Source of the DNA: an uncultured Collinsella sp.
Lineage (GTDB): Bacteria; Actinomycetota; Coriobacteriia; Coriobacteriales; Coriobacteriaceae
DNA: 64,000 nucleotides
Assembly: GCA_934646865.1 (NCBI GenBank)
Contig: CAKUEU010000001.1
Span: forward strand, 65,409-129,408
Reading direction: 5' to 3'
Numbering within the stretch: the first letter of the stretch is position 1; every line of letters begins with the position of its first letter. This document shows positions 1-9,221 of the stretch, one piece after another. The notes beneath the pieces were generated by a model. That model saw only the letters and a program-made list of their open reading frames with translations. It was not told where the DNA came from and made no database searches. The translations under genes and the position numbers were made by a program.

Positions 1-1
1 G

Positions 2-904
2 CCGGGCGGCCACGGCGCGGGTCTGTTCGCACAGGTGGCCAATACTCCCGCCGAGGCAGCCGAGCAGGTGCGCGACCTGTATGCGCGCGGCGCCGACGTC
101 ATCAAGTTGTTCGTGACGGGTGGCGTGTTCGACGCGACCGAGGTGGGCGAGCCGGGTGTGCTGCGCATGCCGGTCGATGTCGCCGCGGCGGCGTGCAAGG
201 CGGCGCACGAGGTCGGCCTTCCGGTTATGGCCCATGTCGAGAGTACCGAGGGCGTGAAGGCCGCGCTTCAAGCGGGCGTCGACACGATCGAGCATGGTGC
301 TCCGATGACATCCGAGATCCTGGAGCTGTATCGCGGTGCCGCGGGTACCCAGCTTGAGGGCCGCGCGCCGAGCGTGACCTGCACAATCAGCCCAGCGCTG
401 CCGTTTGTGCTGCTCGATCCGGAGAAGACCCATTCGACCGACACGCAAAAGAAGAACGGCGATATTGTGTGCTCGGGCATTATCGAGAGTGCTCGCGCTG
501 CCCTGGATGCCGGCGTTAAGGTGGGCCTGGGCACGGACTCGAGCTGCCCGTTCGTGACGCAGTACGACATGTGGCGCGAGGTGGCTTACTTTGCCAAGTA
601 CGTTGGCGTGAGCAACGCCTTTGCGCTGCATACGGCCACGCAGGTCAATGCCGAGCTTTTGGGCTTGGGTGGTGAGACCGGTACGATCGAGTGCGGCAAG
701 GCGGCCGACATTCTGGTGACGCGCAAGAATCCTCTGGATGACCTGTCGGCGCTTCGCGAGCCGATGCACGTAATGTGCCGCGGTGAGCTGGTGCGCAAAC
801 TGAAGGTCAAGTATATCCCTGAGGTGGACGCCGAACTCGACGCGATTATGGCCATGCCTGCCGAGGCGCTGGCCGAGGAGCTTGCGCGCGATGGCGTGGC
901 GTAG
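2..904 (+). CDS. Amidohydrolase family protein, 5' end outside the window
   Basis: The reading frame is open to the left window edge, so this is a C-terminal fragment; the GTG at 35 is internal and should not be taken as the start. The visible part begins in a GGHG segment typical of the imidazolonepropionase/prolidase-like amidohydrolases. It continues with KLFVTGG (metal-bridging Lys region), MAHVES (His ligand), IEHGAP (His ligand) and GLGTDSS (Asp ligand), in the order expected for a binuclear metal TIM barrel. The tail (CGKAADILV) is the usual composite beta-sandwich return. It should be a cytosolic hydrolase of a cyclic amide, dipeptide or ester; the substrate cannot be read from sequence. 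It ends just before a strong terminator. Confidence 0.85.
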   Translation, partial: PGGHGAGLFAQVANTPAEAAEQVRDLYARGADVIKLFVTGGVFDATEVGEPGVLRMPVDVAAAACKAAHEVGLPVMAHVESTEGVKAALQAGVDTIEHGAPMTSEILELYRGAAGTQLEGRAPSVTCTISPALPFVLLDPEKTHSTDTQKKNGDIVCSGIIESARAALDAGVKVGLGTDSSCPFVTQYDMWREVAYFAKYVGVSNAFALHTATQVNAELLGLGGETGTIECGKAADILVTRKNPLDDLSALREPMHVMCRGELVRKLKVKYIPEVDAELDAIMAMPAEALAEELARDGVA

Positions 905-954
905 GCACTGGCGTGACGGGGGCGACAGTTTTCGTCGAATGCTGTCGCCTCACG

Positions 955-993
955 CAAAAAACCGAGGTCTCAACACGAGACCTCGGCTTTTTT
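955..993. terminator. Bidirectional intrinsic terminator
   Basis: A perfect 10-bp stem (962-971 with 977-986) with a 5-nt loop is flanked by an A-run on the left (956-961) and a T-run on the right (988-993). It can therefore stop the amidohydrolase on the + strand and the zinc-ribbon gene on the - strand. A weaker GCGACAG/CTGTCGC hairpin lies just upstream (about 922-948). Confidence 0.85.
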
Positions 994-1055
994 ATCGAAC
1001 AAATACTTAAGATTTGGGACAAACAAACCTGATTAATTTGTCCCACGTGCGGTGG

Positions 1056-1529
1056 CTAGGAGCGGGTTTCCATCTTGGCGTGGCACTTGGGGCAGGTGAC
1101 GCGGATCTTGCCCTTGCCCTTGGGGACGGAGAGCATCTGGCCGCAGTTGGGGCACTTGAGGTAGGCCGTGGTCTTGCGACCCTTCCACATCTTCTTGGCC
1201 GTGCGCTTGGCACGCTCAAAGTCCTCCTTGCTGGTACCGGCAGCACGCGAGGCATTGGCCGCCGTGGTACCGCCGCCCAAGCTGGCGACGAACTTGCCCA
1301 GACCGGGGACGTTCGCGGTCGCGGCGACAAAGGCCTCGTTCTCCTTACGGCGTGCGTCGGCGTTCTTGGACAGGCCGCGCAGCACGCCGATCACGATGAC
1401 GGCGATGGCGATCCAACTGAGCCACTGGAAATGTGCGAGCGACCCAATCATCGCGAGGATGATACCGAAAAAGCCCAGCACGATGGTGAGTTCGTCGGCG
1501 CCGTTGCGACCTTTCATAAAGTTATCCAT
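1056..1529 (-). CDS. Small membrane protein with C-terminal zinc ribbon
   Basis: 157 residues. Two hydrophobic helices lie near the N-terminus (about residues 14-34 and 37-52). A basic/Ala-rich linker follows, then a C-terminal CPNC-X17-CPKC zinc ribbon near residues 129-151. The start at 1529 is preceded by GAAAGG. The ribbon is at the C-terminus, unlike the island proteins further right, where the ribbon is N-terminal. No catalytic motif is visible. It lies alone, facing the amidohydrolase across the shared terminator. Function unknown. Confidence 0.7.
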   Translation of the reverse strand: MDNFMKGRNGADELTIVLGFFGIILAMIGSLAHFQWLSWIAIAVIVIGVLRGLSKNADARRKENEAFVAATANVPGLGKFVASLGGGTTAANASRAAGTSKEDFERAKRTAKKMWKGRKTTAYLKCPNCGQMLSVPKGKGKIRVTCPKCHAKMETRS

Positions 1530-1575
1530 GCAGATTACCTTTCATTCGATATGCTGCACGCCTTTATACCCCATT

Positions 1576-1681
1576 TGGTGCATAGGGGACAGGTTAATCT
1601 GCACCAATGTGGTGCAAACGTACCTGTCCCCATTGCACCAGTGGCGGCGCAAGTCTGTCCCCGATGCACCAAGATGGTGCA
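1576..1681. repeat. Nested palindromic intergenic element (TGCACCA type)
   Basis: An outer inverted repeat (1576-1595 with 1622-1640; GGTGCA...GGGGACAGGT on the left and its complement on the right) encloses an inner TGCACCA-ATG-TGGTGCA palindrome. A second TGCACCA-AGA-TGGTGCA copy sits at 1665-1681. It occupies the gap between the zinc-ribbon gene and csoR. It has no terminator T-run and no coding potential. Confidence 0.6.
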
Positions 1682-1706
1682 AAGAAACCTGACCCTCTTG
1701 CATCAA

Positions 1707-1979
1707 TTACTTGGCGAGCTTGTCGACGACGCGTTCGATTTCGGCGAGCTTGGCGGCCTTGAGCTCTTCGTCTCCCGATTCGATGGCAGATGCGACGCAG
1801 CCCTCGATATGGGCCTTGAGCACATCGGCGTTGATCCGCGCGATGAGTGCCTGCGTGGCCATGAGCTGCGTGGAGATGTCGACGCAGTAACGGTCCTCCT
1901 CGACCATCCGCAGGATGCCGTCGATCTGCCCGCGTGCCGTCTTGAGCATGCGGGTCACCGATTTATGATCTGCCATCAT
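1707..1979 (-). CDS. csoR: CsoR-family copper-sensing repressor
   Basis: 90 residues, the normal length for the DUF156/CsoR family of all-helical metal-sensing repressors. The Cu(I) ligands of the family are present as Cys32, His57 and Cys61 (RYC, AHIEGC). It begins MMADHKSVTRMLKTARGQ, matching the family's N-terminal helix; the second ATG (1976) is equally possible behind the GAGGA ribosome site. It is the last gene of a leftward copA-copZ-csoR set. It probably represses that set through the GC-rich palindrome in the copA promoter (4883-4895), with Cu(I) binding releasing it. Confidence 0.9.
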   Translation of the reverse strand: MMADHKSVTRMLKTARGQIDGILRMVEEDRYCVDISTQLMATQALIARINADVLKAHIEGCVASAIESGDEELKAAKLAEIERVVDKLAK

Positions 1980-2023
1980 GGCGAGTCCTCGTTTCTGGTC
2001 GATCCTTCAAATACCTCACCCTC

Positions 2024-2090
2024 AGTTGCGGTGAAATAGTTCCTGATTGAAGGCTTAAAGCGTTTAAACCGGAACTATTTCACCGCAACT
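2024..2090. repeat. 67-bp palindromic element with perfect 20-bp arms
   Basis: Arms 2024-2043 and 2071-2090 are perfectly complementary over 20 bp around a 27-nt centre. The outer part reads AGTTGCGGTGAAATAG. A second member with the same length and outer arms is at 49790-49856. It lies between copZ and csoR and could weaken csoR expression, but it has no T-run. Confidence 0.75.
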
Positions 2091-2113
2091 TCTGGGGGGG
2101 CAGGTGGCAGTTG

Positions 2114-2335
2114 CTACGCGGCGGTTACGGACAGGGCGTGGAACTTTTCGCCGGCGCCCTCGACGGCGGCGGCGAGCTGCTCGGCGGTTACGGTGTCGGC
2201 GCACTCAACCTGGACGGTCTGGGTCTCGTGATCGGCATCGGCGTCGGTCACGCCGGCCACGTTGAGCAGCGCGGTCTCCACGGTAGCATCGCAATGGCCG
2301 CACATGAGGCCCGAAGTCTCAATCGTGTAACGCAT
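2114..2335 (-). CDS. copZ: Copper chaperone, CopZ-like HMA domain protein
   Basis: 73 residues starting MRYTIETSGLMCGHC. The start at 2335 is chosen because AGAAAGGA lies just upstream and because the open frame further upstream falls in a hairpin. The protein is a single heavy-metal-associated fold with a CGHC Cu(I)-binding loop near residues 12-15 (MCGHC instead of the commoner MTCxxC). It should carry Cu(I) in the cytosol to the CopA ATPase encoded directly upstream. Confidence 0.85.
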   Translation of the reverse strand: MRYTIETSGLMCGHCDATVETALLNVAGVTDADADHETQTVQVECADTVTAEQLAAAVEGAGEKFHALSVTAA

Positions 2336-2364
2336 GGGTATTCCTTTCTGTTGTGTCGGCTTTC

Positions 2365-2450
2365 CCAGGCACCCGACCTTGACCTTCAAACCGTCGCTCG
2401 CGTACCAAAGTACGCGTCGCTCCTCTTTCAGGTCAATCTCGGGCACCTGG
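2365..2450 (-). other. Long imperfect hairpin in the copA-copZ spacer
   Basis: The 147-nt gap between copA and copZ is almost filled by an 86-nt imperfect inverted repeat: base CCAGG/CCTGG, tip GCGTAC/GTACGC. No T-run follows on the minus strand. It may be an mRNA processing or stability element that separates copA expression from copZ, or another intergenic repeat. Confidence 0.5.
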
Positions 2451-2482
2451 AAAACCCGTTCTAAATGGACGTAATTGTGAAC

Positions 2483-4822
2483 CTATTTTGCCACTTTAGG
2501 CTTAAAGGATTTCAGGCGTAGGGCATTGCTTACGACGCAGACACTCGACAGGCTCATGGCTGCGGCGCCGAACATGGGCGAGAGTTGCCAGCCGGTGAGC
2601 GGGAAGAACACGCCCGCGGCCAGCGGGATACCGATGCCGTTGTAGAACAGCGCCCAGAACAGATCCTGCTTGATGTTGCGGATCGTGGCGCGTGATAGCT
2701 CGATGGCACGGGCGACGTCCATGAGGTCGCTGCGCATGAGCACCACGTCGGCACCCTCCTTGGCGATGTCGGCGCCGGTGCCGATGGCAAGGCCCACATC
2801 GGCGCGCGCCAGGGCGGGGGAGTCGTTGATGCCGTCGCCCACCATGGCGACCTTGCCGCCCGCGTCCTGCAGCTCGCGCACGTGGCGCTCCTTGTCGGCG
2901 GGAAGAACGTCGGCGATAACCTGCTCGCTGGTAAGCCCCACGCGGCGGGCGATGGCCTCGGCCGTCACGCGGTTGTCGCCGGTGAGCATGCGCACGTCGA
3001 CGCCGAGCGAGCGCAGCGCGGCGATAGCTCCGGCGCTCGTCTCCTTGACCTCATCGGCCACGGCGATGGTGCCGGCAAGCTCGCCGTTCTTGGCGAAGAA
3101 CAGCGGCGTCTTGCCCTCGGCGGCAAATTGCTCGGCAAGGCCCACGGGCACGGTGACCTCCAGCTCGTTCATCAGGCGCACGTTGCCGGCGGCGATGGCG
3201 TTTTGACCTTCGCGCGCCGTAACGCCGCGACCGGGCACGGCGGCAAAGTCCTCGACCATGCGCGCGACGATGCCACGCGTTTCGCACTCGGCCATAATCG
3301 CCTCGGCCAGCGGATGCTCGCTCGAGCGCTCCAGCGCGGCGGCAAGCTTGAGCAGGGCTTTCTCGCTCATGGCAGGCGTCCCGTCGGCGCGCGTCGCCAC
3401 CACGATGTCGGTTACGGCCGGCTTGCCGCGGGTGACGGTGCCCGTCTTGTCGAGTACCACGGTGCCCACGCTGCGCAGGTTCTCCAGCGCCTCGGCGCTC
3501 TTAAACAGAATACCCATCTCGGCGCCCTTGCCGGTGCCGACCATAATGGCGACGGGCGTGGCCAGGCCCAGCGCGCACGGGCAGCTGATCACCAGCACGG
3601 CGACGGCGGAGGTGAGCGCCTCGTTCACGCTGCCGGTCAGCGCCAGCCACGCCGCAAAGGTCACGGCCGAGATGACAAACACCACGGGCACAAACACGCC
3701 GGCGACCTTATCGGCCATGCGGGCGATGGGCGCCTTGGTGGCGTTGGCGTCCTCGACGAGCTGGATGATCTTGGCGAGCGACGTGTCGGCGCCCACGCGC
3801 GTAGCACGAAAGGTGAACGACCCGGTGCGGTTGACCGTGGCGGCGTTGACGGTGTCGCCGGCGGTCTTTTCCACGGGGATGGACTCTCCGGTAAGCGCGC
3901 TCTCATCGACGGCCGAGGCACCCTCGAGCACCACGCCGTCGACGGGGATGGACTCGCCGGGGCGCACGCGCAGCACCTGGCCGGGCAGGATGGCATCGAC
4001 GTCGACGGTGGTCTCGGTACCGTCCTCGGCCACGACGGTCGCGGTCTTGGGCGCAAGGTCGATCAGCGCTTCGATCGCACCGCCGGTCTTAGACTTGCTG
4101 CGCGTCTCGAGGTACTTGCCCACGGTGACGAGCGACAGAATCGTGCCGGCGCTCTCAAAATACAGGTTGTCCATGCCCGTCATCATGGCCTCGTGGACCT
4201 GTCCTGCGGCCAGCTGGTCGGCCATGATGAACATGGCGTAGAACGACCAGGCGATGGATGCGGTGGCGCCGACGGCGATGAGCGCATCCATGGTGGGCGC
4301 GCCGTGCACGAGCGATTTAAAGCCGTTGATAAAGTACGCGTCGTTGACGTAGACGATGGGGATGAGCAGGACGAGCTCGGTGAGGGCGAGCGTCATGCTG
4401 TGCGTGTGGTCGGTGAAAACGCTGGGCAGCGGCCAGCCGAGCATGTGCCCCATGCCTATGTAGAACAGCGGGATGAGGAAGATGATTGAGACGATGAGTC
4501 GGGTGCGCATGGCGGAGGCGGCTACCTCCAGCTTTTTGGTGGGCGACTCCATATGGGCGGCGCCGGACCTGGCCTGCGCGCTGCCGCTCGGGGCGGCTTC
4601 GGTGCCCGCGCTGACGGGCGATGCCGAGTAGCCCGCGCGGTCGACGGCGGTGCAGATGTCGTCGGGGGTGACCTGCGCGGGGTCGTAGTCGACCAGCATG
4701 GAGCCGGCGAGCAGATTGACTGCGACGCTTTGGACGCCATCGAGCTTGCTGACGGCGCGATCCACGTGTGCCTGGCAGGCGGCGCACGTCATGCCGCCCA
4801 CGTCGAACTTATCTTGAGCCAT
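2483..4822 (-). CDS. copA: Cu(I)-translocating P1B-type ATPase
   Basis: 779 residues. Order of elements: N-terminal HMA domain with GMTCAAC (about 10-16); a variable Ala/Ser linker; paired membrane helices; the actuator TGES (about 310); the transmembrane CPC ion site in [11 protein letters not shown] (about 412); the phosphorylation motif DKTGT (about 457); the SEHPL motif of P1B ATPases; [10 protein letters not shown] (about 662); and a closing pair of helices. CPC plus HMA indicates Cu(I)/Ag(I) export across the cytoplasmic membrane. The start at 4822 has AGGAG eight bases upstream. It is the first gene of the leftward copper set and sits behind a CsoR-like operator. Confidence 0.95.
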   Translation of the reverse strand: MAQDKFDVGGMTCAACQAHVDRAVSKLDGVQSVAVNLLAGSMLVDYDPAQVTPDDICTAVDRAGYSASPVSAGTEAAPSGSAQARSGAAHMESPTKKLEVAASAMRTRLIVSIIFLIPLFYIGMGHMLGWPLPSVFTDHTHSMTLALTELVLLIPIVYVNDAYFINGFKSLVHGAPTMDALIAVGATASIAWSFYAMFIMADQLAAGQVHEAMMTGMDNLYFESAGTILSLVTVGKYLETRSKSKTGGAIEALIDLAPKTATVVAEDGTETTVDVDAILPGQVLRVRPGESIPVDGVVLEGASAVDESALTGESIPVEKTAGDTVNAATVNRTGSFTFRATRVGADTSLAKIIQLVEDANATKAPIARMADKVAGVFVPVVFVISAVTFAAWLALTGSVNEALTSAVAVLVISCPCALGLATPVAIMVGTGKGAEMGILFKSAEALENLRSVGTVVLDKTGTVTRGKPAVTDIVVATRADGTPAMSEKALLKLAAALERSSEHPLAEAIMAECETRGIVARMVEDFAAVPGRGVTAREGQNAIAAGNVRLMNELEVTVPVGLAEQFAAEGKTPLFFAKNGELAGTIAVADEVKETSAGAIAALRSLGVDVRMLTGDNRVTAEAIARRVGLTSEQVIADVLPADKERHVRELQDAGGKVAMVGDGINDSPALARADVGLAIGTGADIAKEGADVVLMRSDLMDVARAIELSRATIRNIKQDLFWALFYNGIGIPLAAGVFFPLTGWQLSPMFGAAAMSLSSVCVVSNALRLKSFKPKVAK

Positions 4823-4869
4823 GGCCTCTCCTTTCTGTGGGGTAATGTCGGAAATGTTAACCTGCCGAT

Positions 4870-4898
4870 ACTATACACCCATACCCCCTGGGGGTGTC
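4870..4898 (-). promoter_or_regulatory. copA promoter with CsoR-like operator
   Basis: Reading leftward, a -10 box TATAGT (4870-4875) lies behind the GC-rich palindrome ACCCCCTGGGGGT (4883-4895), which fills the -10/-35 spacer. A C5/G5 palindrome flanked by A/T is the type of site bound by CsoR repressors, and csoR is in this gene set. Repression by occlusion is the expected logic. Confidence 0.75.
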
Positions 4899-4973
4899 CA
4901 GTGGGGATAGAAATGTATGACATTTCGTTTCAGAAGGGGTCAGCTGCCGGGCCAGCGGACCGTCCAACCATTC

Positions 4974-5272
4974 ATCTCAATCTGTAACAACTAGACCTGT
5001 TTTTGGACCTTAACTGTTACAGATTGAGACAAACCATCAGCCAACAACTCAAATGTCTCAATCTGTAACATCTGGAGAGGTTTTTGACCCCTTACTGTTA
5101 CAGATTGAGATGTTGTCTCGTGGGGTTGAGATTTGTCTCGTTTTGTAACATCTGGGGACCGTTTTGCCGAGTAGATGTTACAGATTTAGACAAACCGTCC
5201 GGCCGCCACCTCAATATCTCGATCAATAACATCTAGCAGCGAAAATGACCCCTTACTGTTACAGATCAAGAC
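4974..5272. repeat. 299-bp composite element, copy 1 (four 57-bp palindromes)
   Basis: Four imperfect palindromes of exactly 57 bp each start at 4974, 5055, 5135 and 5216 (spacing 81, 80, 81). Each opens with [AG]TCTC.ATCTGTAACA and closes with the complement TGTTACAGAT..AGA[CT] around a variable centre of about 25 nt. The 23-24 nt linkers are also related between copies. With a terminator it fills the 581-nt space between copA and the LPXTG gene; I see no gene here. Confidence 0.9.
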
Positions 5273-5304
5273 AAACTGGAGCAGGTGCCTTGAACCCTGC
5301 AATG

Positions 5305-5342
5305 AAAAACGCCGGGGCGCCCGTGTGATGGACGCCCCGGCG
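5305..5342 (-). terminator. Intrinsic terminator of the LPXTG protein gene
   Basis: A 10-bp GC-only stem (5310-5319 with 5333-5342) is followed on the minus strand by a run of five T (5305-5309). It lies about 60 nt beyond the stop codon of the LPXTG gene. Confidence 0.85.
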
Positions 5343-5403
5343 TATGTTGGGCGGGGTTTACGGAGTAGCGGGAGAGGGGGGAGAAGCCGTCCTCCCGAAA
5401 TCC

Positions 5404-8400
5404 TTACTCCTGACGACGTTTCTTGTCAGCCAGGAAGACGCCGGCGGCTACAAGCACGACGCCTCCGATGACGAACGTCTCACCCGAGAGCGCAGCATTG
5501 TCGCCCGTGGTGGGCAATGCCGAGTTGCTGACCGCCTTGGCATTGCCGGCCGACGGCTTTCCGGCAACCGGCTTGGCGGCCGCCGGCGTGATCTTGCCCT
5601 GTTCGGCCTTCGCCGCCTCCTGCTCCTGACGGGCGATCTCGTCCTTCAGGGCCTGCTCGGCGGCAACGCGCTTTGCCTTTGCCTCGTTGTAGGCATTGAG
5701 GGCAGCGGTGTAGGTGGGCGTCGCAGCATCAAGGTCTGCCTGAGCGGAATCGAGCGCGGCCTTCGCGTCATGTTCCGCCTGCTCGGCGGCGACACACTTG
5801 GCAAAGAGAGCGTTGAGGGTGTCGTTCGCGTTTGCGTCGGAGCCGGTTGCGATGCCGTTTTCGACGTTGACGGACTTGAGCTTTCCGAGGGCGGCGGCAG
5901 CGGCGTCCGATGCGGCCTGAGAATTCTCGACCGCCTGCTCGGCGTTTGCGATGGCGTCGTTTGCCGCGCTAAGGGCGACTTCGGCCTCGGTCACTGCTGC
6001 GTCGGCGTCCTTCTTGGTCGCCTTGGCCGCGGCAAGGTTGCCGGCCGCATTGCTCAAACCGTCGGCATGGGCCTTCTTCGAGGTAAAGTCGTTTTCCGCC
6101 GTGGTCAGATTGCTTGTGGCGTGCTCCGCGGTCGCCGCCTTGGCCTCGGCGTTGTCCTTCGCGGTGTCGAGGGCCTGCTTCTTGGCGGTCTCGTCAAGCT
6201 TCGCCTTTTCGAGAGCACTCTGGGCAGATGCTTGGGCGGCCATGGCTTCATCAAGCGTTTGATGAGCCTTGTCAGCCTTCTCCTGAGCCGCAGCAACATC
6301 GGCAGAATACTTGGCAAGTTCCTTCTTTTCATCTTGCAGGGCTTGCTGCTTTAAGAGAGCCTCTGCCTTGGCGTCATCAACCTTCTTCTGACTCTGAGCG
6401 GCTTGCTCTTGCGATGCCTTAAGCTCGGCGCGCTTCTGGTTGACGACCTGCTCTGCGGGCGCCACGTTGCTTTGAGCTGCTTTGACCTGGTCTTCGGCTT
6501 CGGTAACCTTCCCGTTCGCCTCAGTGAGCTTTTGCTCTGCCTGAGCGACCGCGGCGGCGGCGCTTGCTACGTTGCCATTTTCGGCGTTAAGGTTGGCATT
6601 TGCGGCATCAATGCCCTCTTGCTTTTGAGCGACGAGGGTCTCTGCTGCCTTTACGGCATCGGCTTTCGATGTCGCTGTGCTGCGCTTTTGCTCAAGGTCC
6701 GTCTTTGCGGCGGCGAGTTTTTCGCTGGCCTTGGAGAGGTTTAGCTGATACTGATCAAAGAGATTCTCGAGTTCATCGATCGAGTATTCTTTCTCGTATG
6801 AACCGTAATTGTTGTCGATCTCCAAGACGAATACATACGGCCAAAGGGTTCCGCGCGAGTTGATGCCGTATCCCATGGTCTTGGCGTCAGGCTGTACGAT
6901 ATTCAAATAGTGGCCGACGGTGCCAAAGCCTACACCCTGAGCTCCAAATTCAGTGCCATGGCTCCAGAAAACCTTCCAAGCATCCTTGGGAGCAATTTCA
7001 CCAAGGTTGGCTTTCGCTGCAGCCTGGTCAAATATCAGCTTTTCTTTATCAACCCATTGGTGTGCGATATTTTCTTTGGTGCTGAAGTTCCAGGCGGCAT
7101 TTTCAAATCCGGCATAGTCTGAGTGCCCCTTCGTTGCGTCAGAGTAATTGGAATCAGACTGAGCAATCGCCATCTGCTCTGCCGTCACCTTAAGCTCGCT
7201 AAGACCGACGCTCTTGCGGTACTCGTTTATCTCGCGCAGTTTGTCAAACGATAGCTTAGCGTTGTCGAGTGACGTTCCGTCTTTTTCGTCGCCGATGGTC
7301 GTCGGGTTTAAGTCGCTCTGCTTATAGATGATGTTTGCGGCGTCGTTGGCACCGATGAACTGGTAGAAGCCGATGACGCTCTGTGCCTCCGCCGTCGTAG
7401 CCTTATCGGCTGCCGCCTTGCAGGTATCGTATGCTTTCTGTGCATCGACAACGGCTTGATCGGCTACTGCCTGGTCTGCCTTTGCCTTTTCAAGTGCCTT
7501 GTCTGCCTGCTCCTTCTCGGCTTTCGCTTGGTCGACTTGTTGTTGAGCGTCCCTTGCCTTTTCCAGTTCGGCAGCATGTGCCTGCTTTGCCGAGGCTAGC
7601 TCCGACTGCACTGCGTCGGCTTTTGCCTGAGCAGCCGTTACATCATTCTCTGCTGCTGTGACTGCCTGCTTCTTGGCTTTGAGCTCGCTTTCGGCGCCAG
7701 TGAGGGCGTCCTGCTTGGATACAACGTCGCTATTTGCCTGAGATAGCCCTGCTTCGGCGGCTGCCTGCTGCTGCTTTGCTTGATCGAGCGCGCTTTGGGC
7801 AGCATCGACCTTTGCCTGGGCGGCATCGTACTCCGGGCCCTCGGCGCCTGCCTTTGCTGCGGCGAGGTCCGCCTGTGCGCTGTCGTACGCCGCCTGTGCT
7901 GTGGCTACCTGGCTATCTGCGGCGGTTTTTGCCTGCTGGGCGGAAGCCAGTGTGGCCGCCGCCTCGTCGTAAGCGCTTTGCGCGGCGCTTTGGGCCTGCT
8001 GGGCGTCGGCGAGTGCGGAGTCGGCAGCGGTCTTTGCGGCCTTTGCCTGGTCAAGAACCTTCTGGGCATCTGCGGCAGACTGCTCGGCTGCCTTGATTTC
8101 CTCCGGCGTTGCGTTGGCGGCTGCCTTCTGGGCTTCTTCGAGCTTGGCTTGTGCATCGGCTGCCGCCTGCTTTGCGGAGTCGAGCGCCTTCGTCTTGCCC
8201 TCGGCATCGGCCTTGGCCGTGTCGAGCTTGCTCTGGGCATCCTTTAGCGTGGCACTGGCGCTGTCGGCCGCCTTGACGCTTTCATCGAGCTGGCGAGCGT
8301 ATTCGGCACGCGCGGCGGCCTCTGCCTGCGAATTGTCGGAGACGGAAGCGTCGTAGGCGGTCTGTGCGTTGTCGCGGGCCGTCTGTTTTTCGATATAGGG

Positions 8401-8739
8401 GGCAGCCGCCGTGTCGTAGTCGGACTTGGCTTCTGCCTCGGCAGCCTTTGTGGCGTCGATTGCGGCCTGCAAGTCGGCAATCTTCTGGGCGTTCGTCTTT
8501 ACTGCGGAGCCTGCCGCCTCGCCGGCGTGGACGGCGAGCGGGGACATGATTGCGTCCTGTGCCGTGGCGCCGCTCACATCGTTGGCAAATGCCGAGAACG
8601 GGGCGAGCAACGACGAGCCGGTCATTGCGATGGTGGTGGCTGCGGTGACGGCGAGTCGCGCGGTCTTGTGACCCGCGAATGCGCGACGGGGCTCGGCGCC
8701 GCCCGAGGTTTCCAAGTGTTTGGGTGCGTACTTTGCCAT
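5404..8739 (-). CDS. LPXTG-anchored coiled-coil surface protein with CAP domain
   Basis: 1111 residues from the ATG at 8739, which has GGGAGAAG upstream (a TTG four codons earlier is less likely). Order: basic N-terminus and signal peptide ending near FSAFA/ND (about 50-55); a long Ala/Lys/Gln/Asp-rich coiled coil (about 70-450); a globular CAP/SCP-like domain (about 495-650; motifs LREINEYR, NIAHQW, HYLNI, GYG); a second coiled coil (about 670-1000); and a C-terminal LPTTG sortase signal (about 1073) with hydrophobic stretch and KKRRQE tail. It should be covalently attached to the wall, with the CAP domain held on long stalks. CAP domains in bacteria have been linked to lipid or peptide binding; the ligand is unknown here. 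It carries the same palindromic promoter as the island genes to its right. Confidence 0.88.
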   Translation of the reverse strand: MAKYAPKHLETSGGAEPRRAFAGHKTARLAVTAATTIAMTGSSLLAPFSAFANDVSGATAQDAIMSPLAVHAGEAAGSAVKTNAQKIADLQAAIDATKAAEAEAKSDYDTAAAPYIEKQTARDNAQTAYDASVSDNSQAEAAARAEYARQLDESVKAADSASATLKDAQSKLDTAKADAEGKTKALDSAKQAAADAQAKLEEAQKAAANATPEEIKAAEQSAADAQKVLDQAKAAKTAADSALADAQQAQSAAQSAYDEAAATLASAQQAKTAADSQVATAQAAYDSAQADLAAAKAGAEGPEYDAAQAKVDAAQSALDQAKQQQAAAEAGLSQANSDVVSKQDALTGAESELKAKKQAVTAAENDVTAAQAKADAVQSELASAKQAHAAELEKARDAQQQVDQAKAEKEQADKALEKAKADQAVADQAVVDAQKAYDTCKAAADKATTAEAQSVIGFYQFIGANDAANIIYKQSDLNPTTIGDEKDGTSLDNAKLSFDKLREINEYRKSVGLSELKVTAEQMAIAQSDSNYSDATKGHSDYAGFENAAWNFSTKENIAHQWVDKEKLIFDQAAAKANLGEIAPKDAWKVFWSHGTEFGAQGVGFGTVGHYLNIVQPDAKTMGYGINSRGTLWPYVFVLEIDNNYGSYEKEYSIDELENLFDQYQLNLSKASEKLAAAKTDLEQKRSTATSKADAVKAAETLVAQKQEGIDAANANLNAENGNVASAAAAVAQAEQKLTEANGKVTEAEDQVKAAQSNVAPAEQVVNQKRAELKASQEQAAQSQKKVDDAKAEALLKQQALQDEKKELAKYSADVAAAQEKADKAHQTLDEAMAAQASAQSALEKAKLDETAKKQALDTAKDNAEAKAATAEHATSNLTTAENDFTSKKAHADGLSNAAGNLAAAKATKKDADAAVTEAEVALSAANDAIANAEQAVENSQAASDAAAAALGKLKSVNVENGIATGSDANANDTLNALFAKCVAAEQAEHDAKAALDSAQADLDAATPTYTAALNAYNEAKAKRVAAEQALKDEIARQEQEAAKAEQGKITPAAAKPVAGKPSAGNAKAVSNSALPTTGDNAALSGETFVIGGVVLVAAGVFLADKKRRQE

Positions 8740-8780
8740 TTCTTCTCCCAATCATTGAAGGGGTACCTATGACAATTCGT

Positions 8781-8817
8781 ACGTTAAGACCTTTGAAAGG
8801 GCTCCTGTTGCGCAACA
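8781..8817 (-). promoter_or_regulatory. Regulon promoter for the LPXTG protein
   Basis: Palindrome TGTTGCGCAACA (8806-8817), exactly 19 nt, then -10-like TAACGT (8781-8786 read leftward). The palindrome edge is 67 nt from the start codon. Same architecture as the island promoters. Confidence 0.7.
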
Positions 8818-8880
8818 TTGGCGAGGAAATATCGACACAATTGGGTCACATTTATGAGGCGAAGCTCTCGGAACGCTAAC

Positions 8881-9179
8881 GTCTCGATCTGTAACATCTA
8901 GCGGGAAATATGACCTCTAAACGTTACGGATCGAGACAAGCCGTCCGGGGTCAACTCAAACGTCTCGATCTGTAACATCTGGAGAGGGTTTTGACCCCTT
9001 ACTGTTACAGATTGAGACGTTGTCTCGCGGGGTTGGGGTTTGTCTCGTTCTGTAACAACTAGACCCGTTTTTGCCGAGTTACTGTTACAGATTGAGACAG
9101 ACCGTCCCGCCGCCTGCTCAACATCTCAATCTGTAGCAGTTGGGCCGGTATTTGGGTCCTAGATGTTACAGATTGAGAT
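8881..9179. repeat. 299-bp composite element, copy 2 (four 57-bp palindromes)
   Basis: 57-bp units start at 8881, 8962, 9042 and 9123: the same 81/80/81 spacing and total length as copies 1 and 3, in the same orientation. The second unit is nearly identical to that of copy 1 (centre GGAGAGG.TTTTGACCCC). Together with the promoter at 8781 it accounts for the 482-nt space between the LPXTG gene and the first kinase gene. Confidence 0.9.
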
Positions 9180-9221
9180 AAACGCCGGGGCCGGGAGCCC
9201 CGTCGCAGCAGCCCTCCGCCT

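Noticed and set aside
2882..4489. Long open frame opposite copA
   Set aside because: His/Gly/Arg-rich composition typical of antisense frames in GC-rich genes; copA is certain.
4974..5272. CRISPR array (four regular repeats with 23-24 nt gaps)
   Set aside because: The repeats are palindromes with variable centres, the gaps are related between the three copies, there are only four units each time, and no cas gene is near.
8881..9179. Integron attC sites (57-bp imperfect palindromes)
   Set aside because: The ends do not fit RYYYAAC/GTTRRRY, there is no integrase and no cassettes lie between units.
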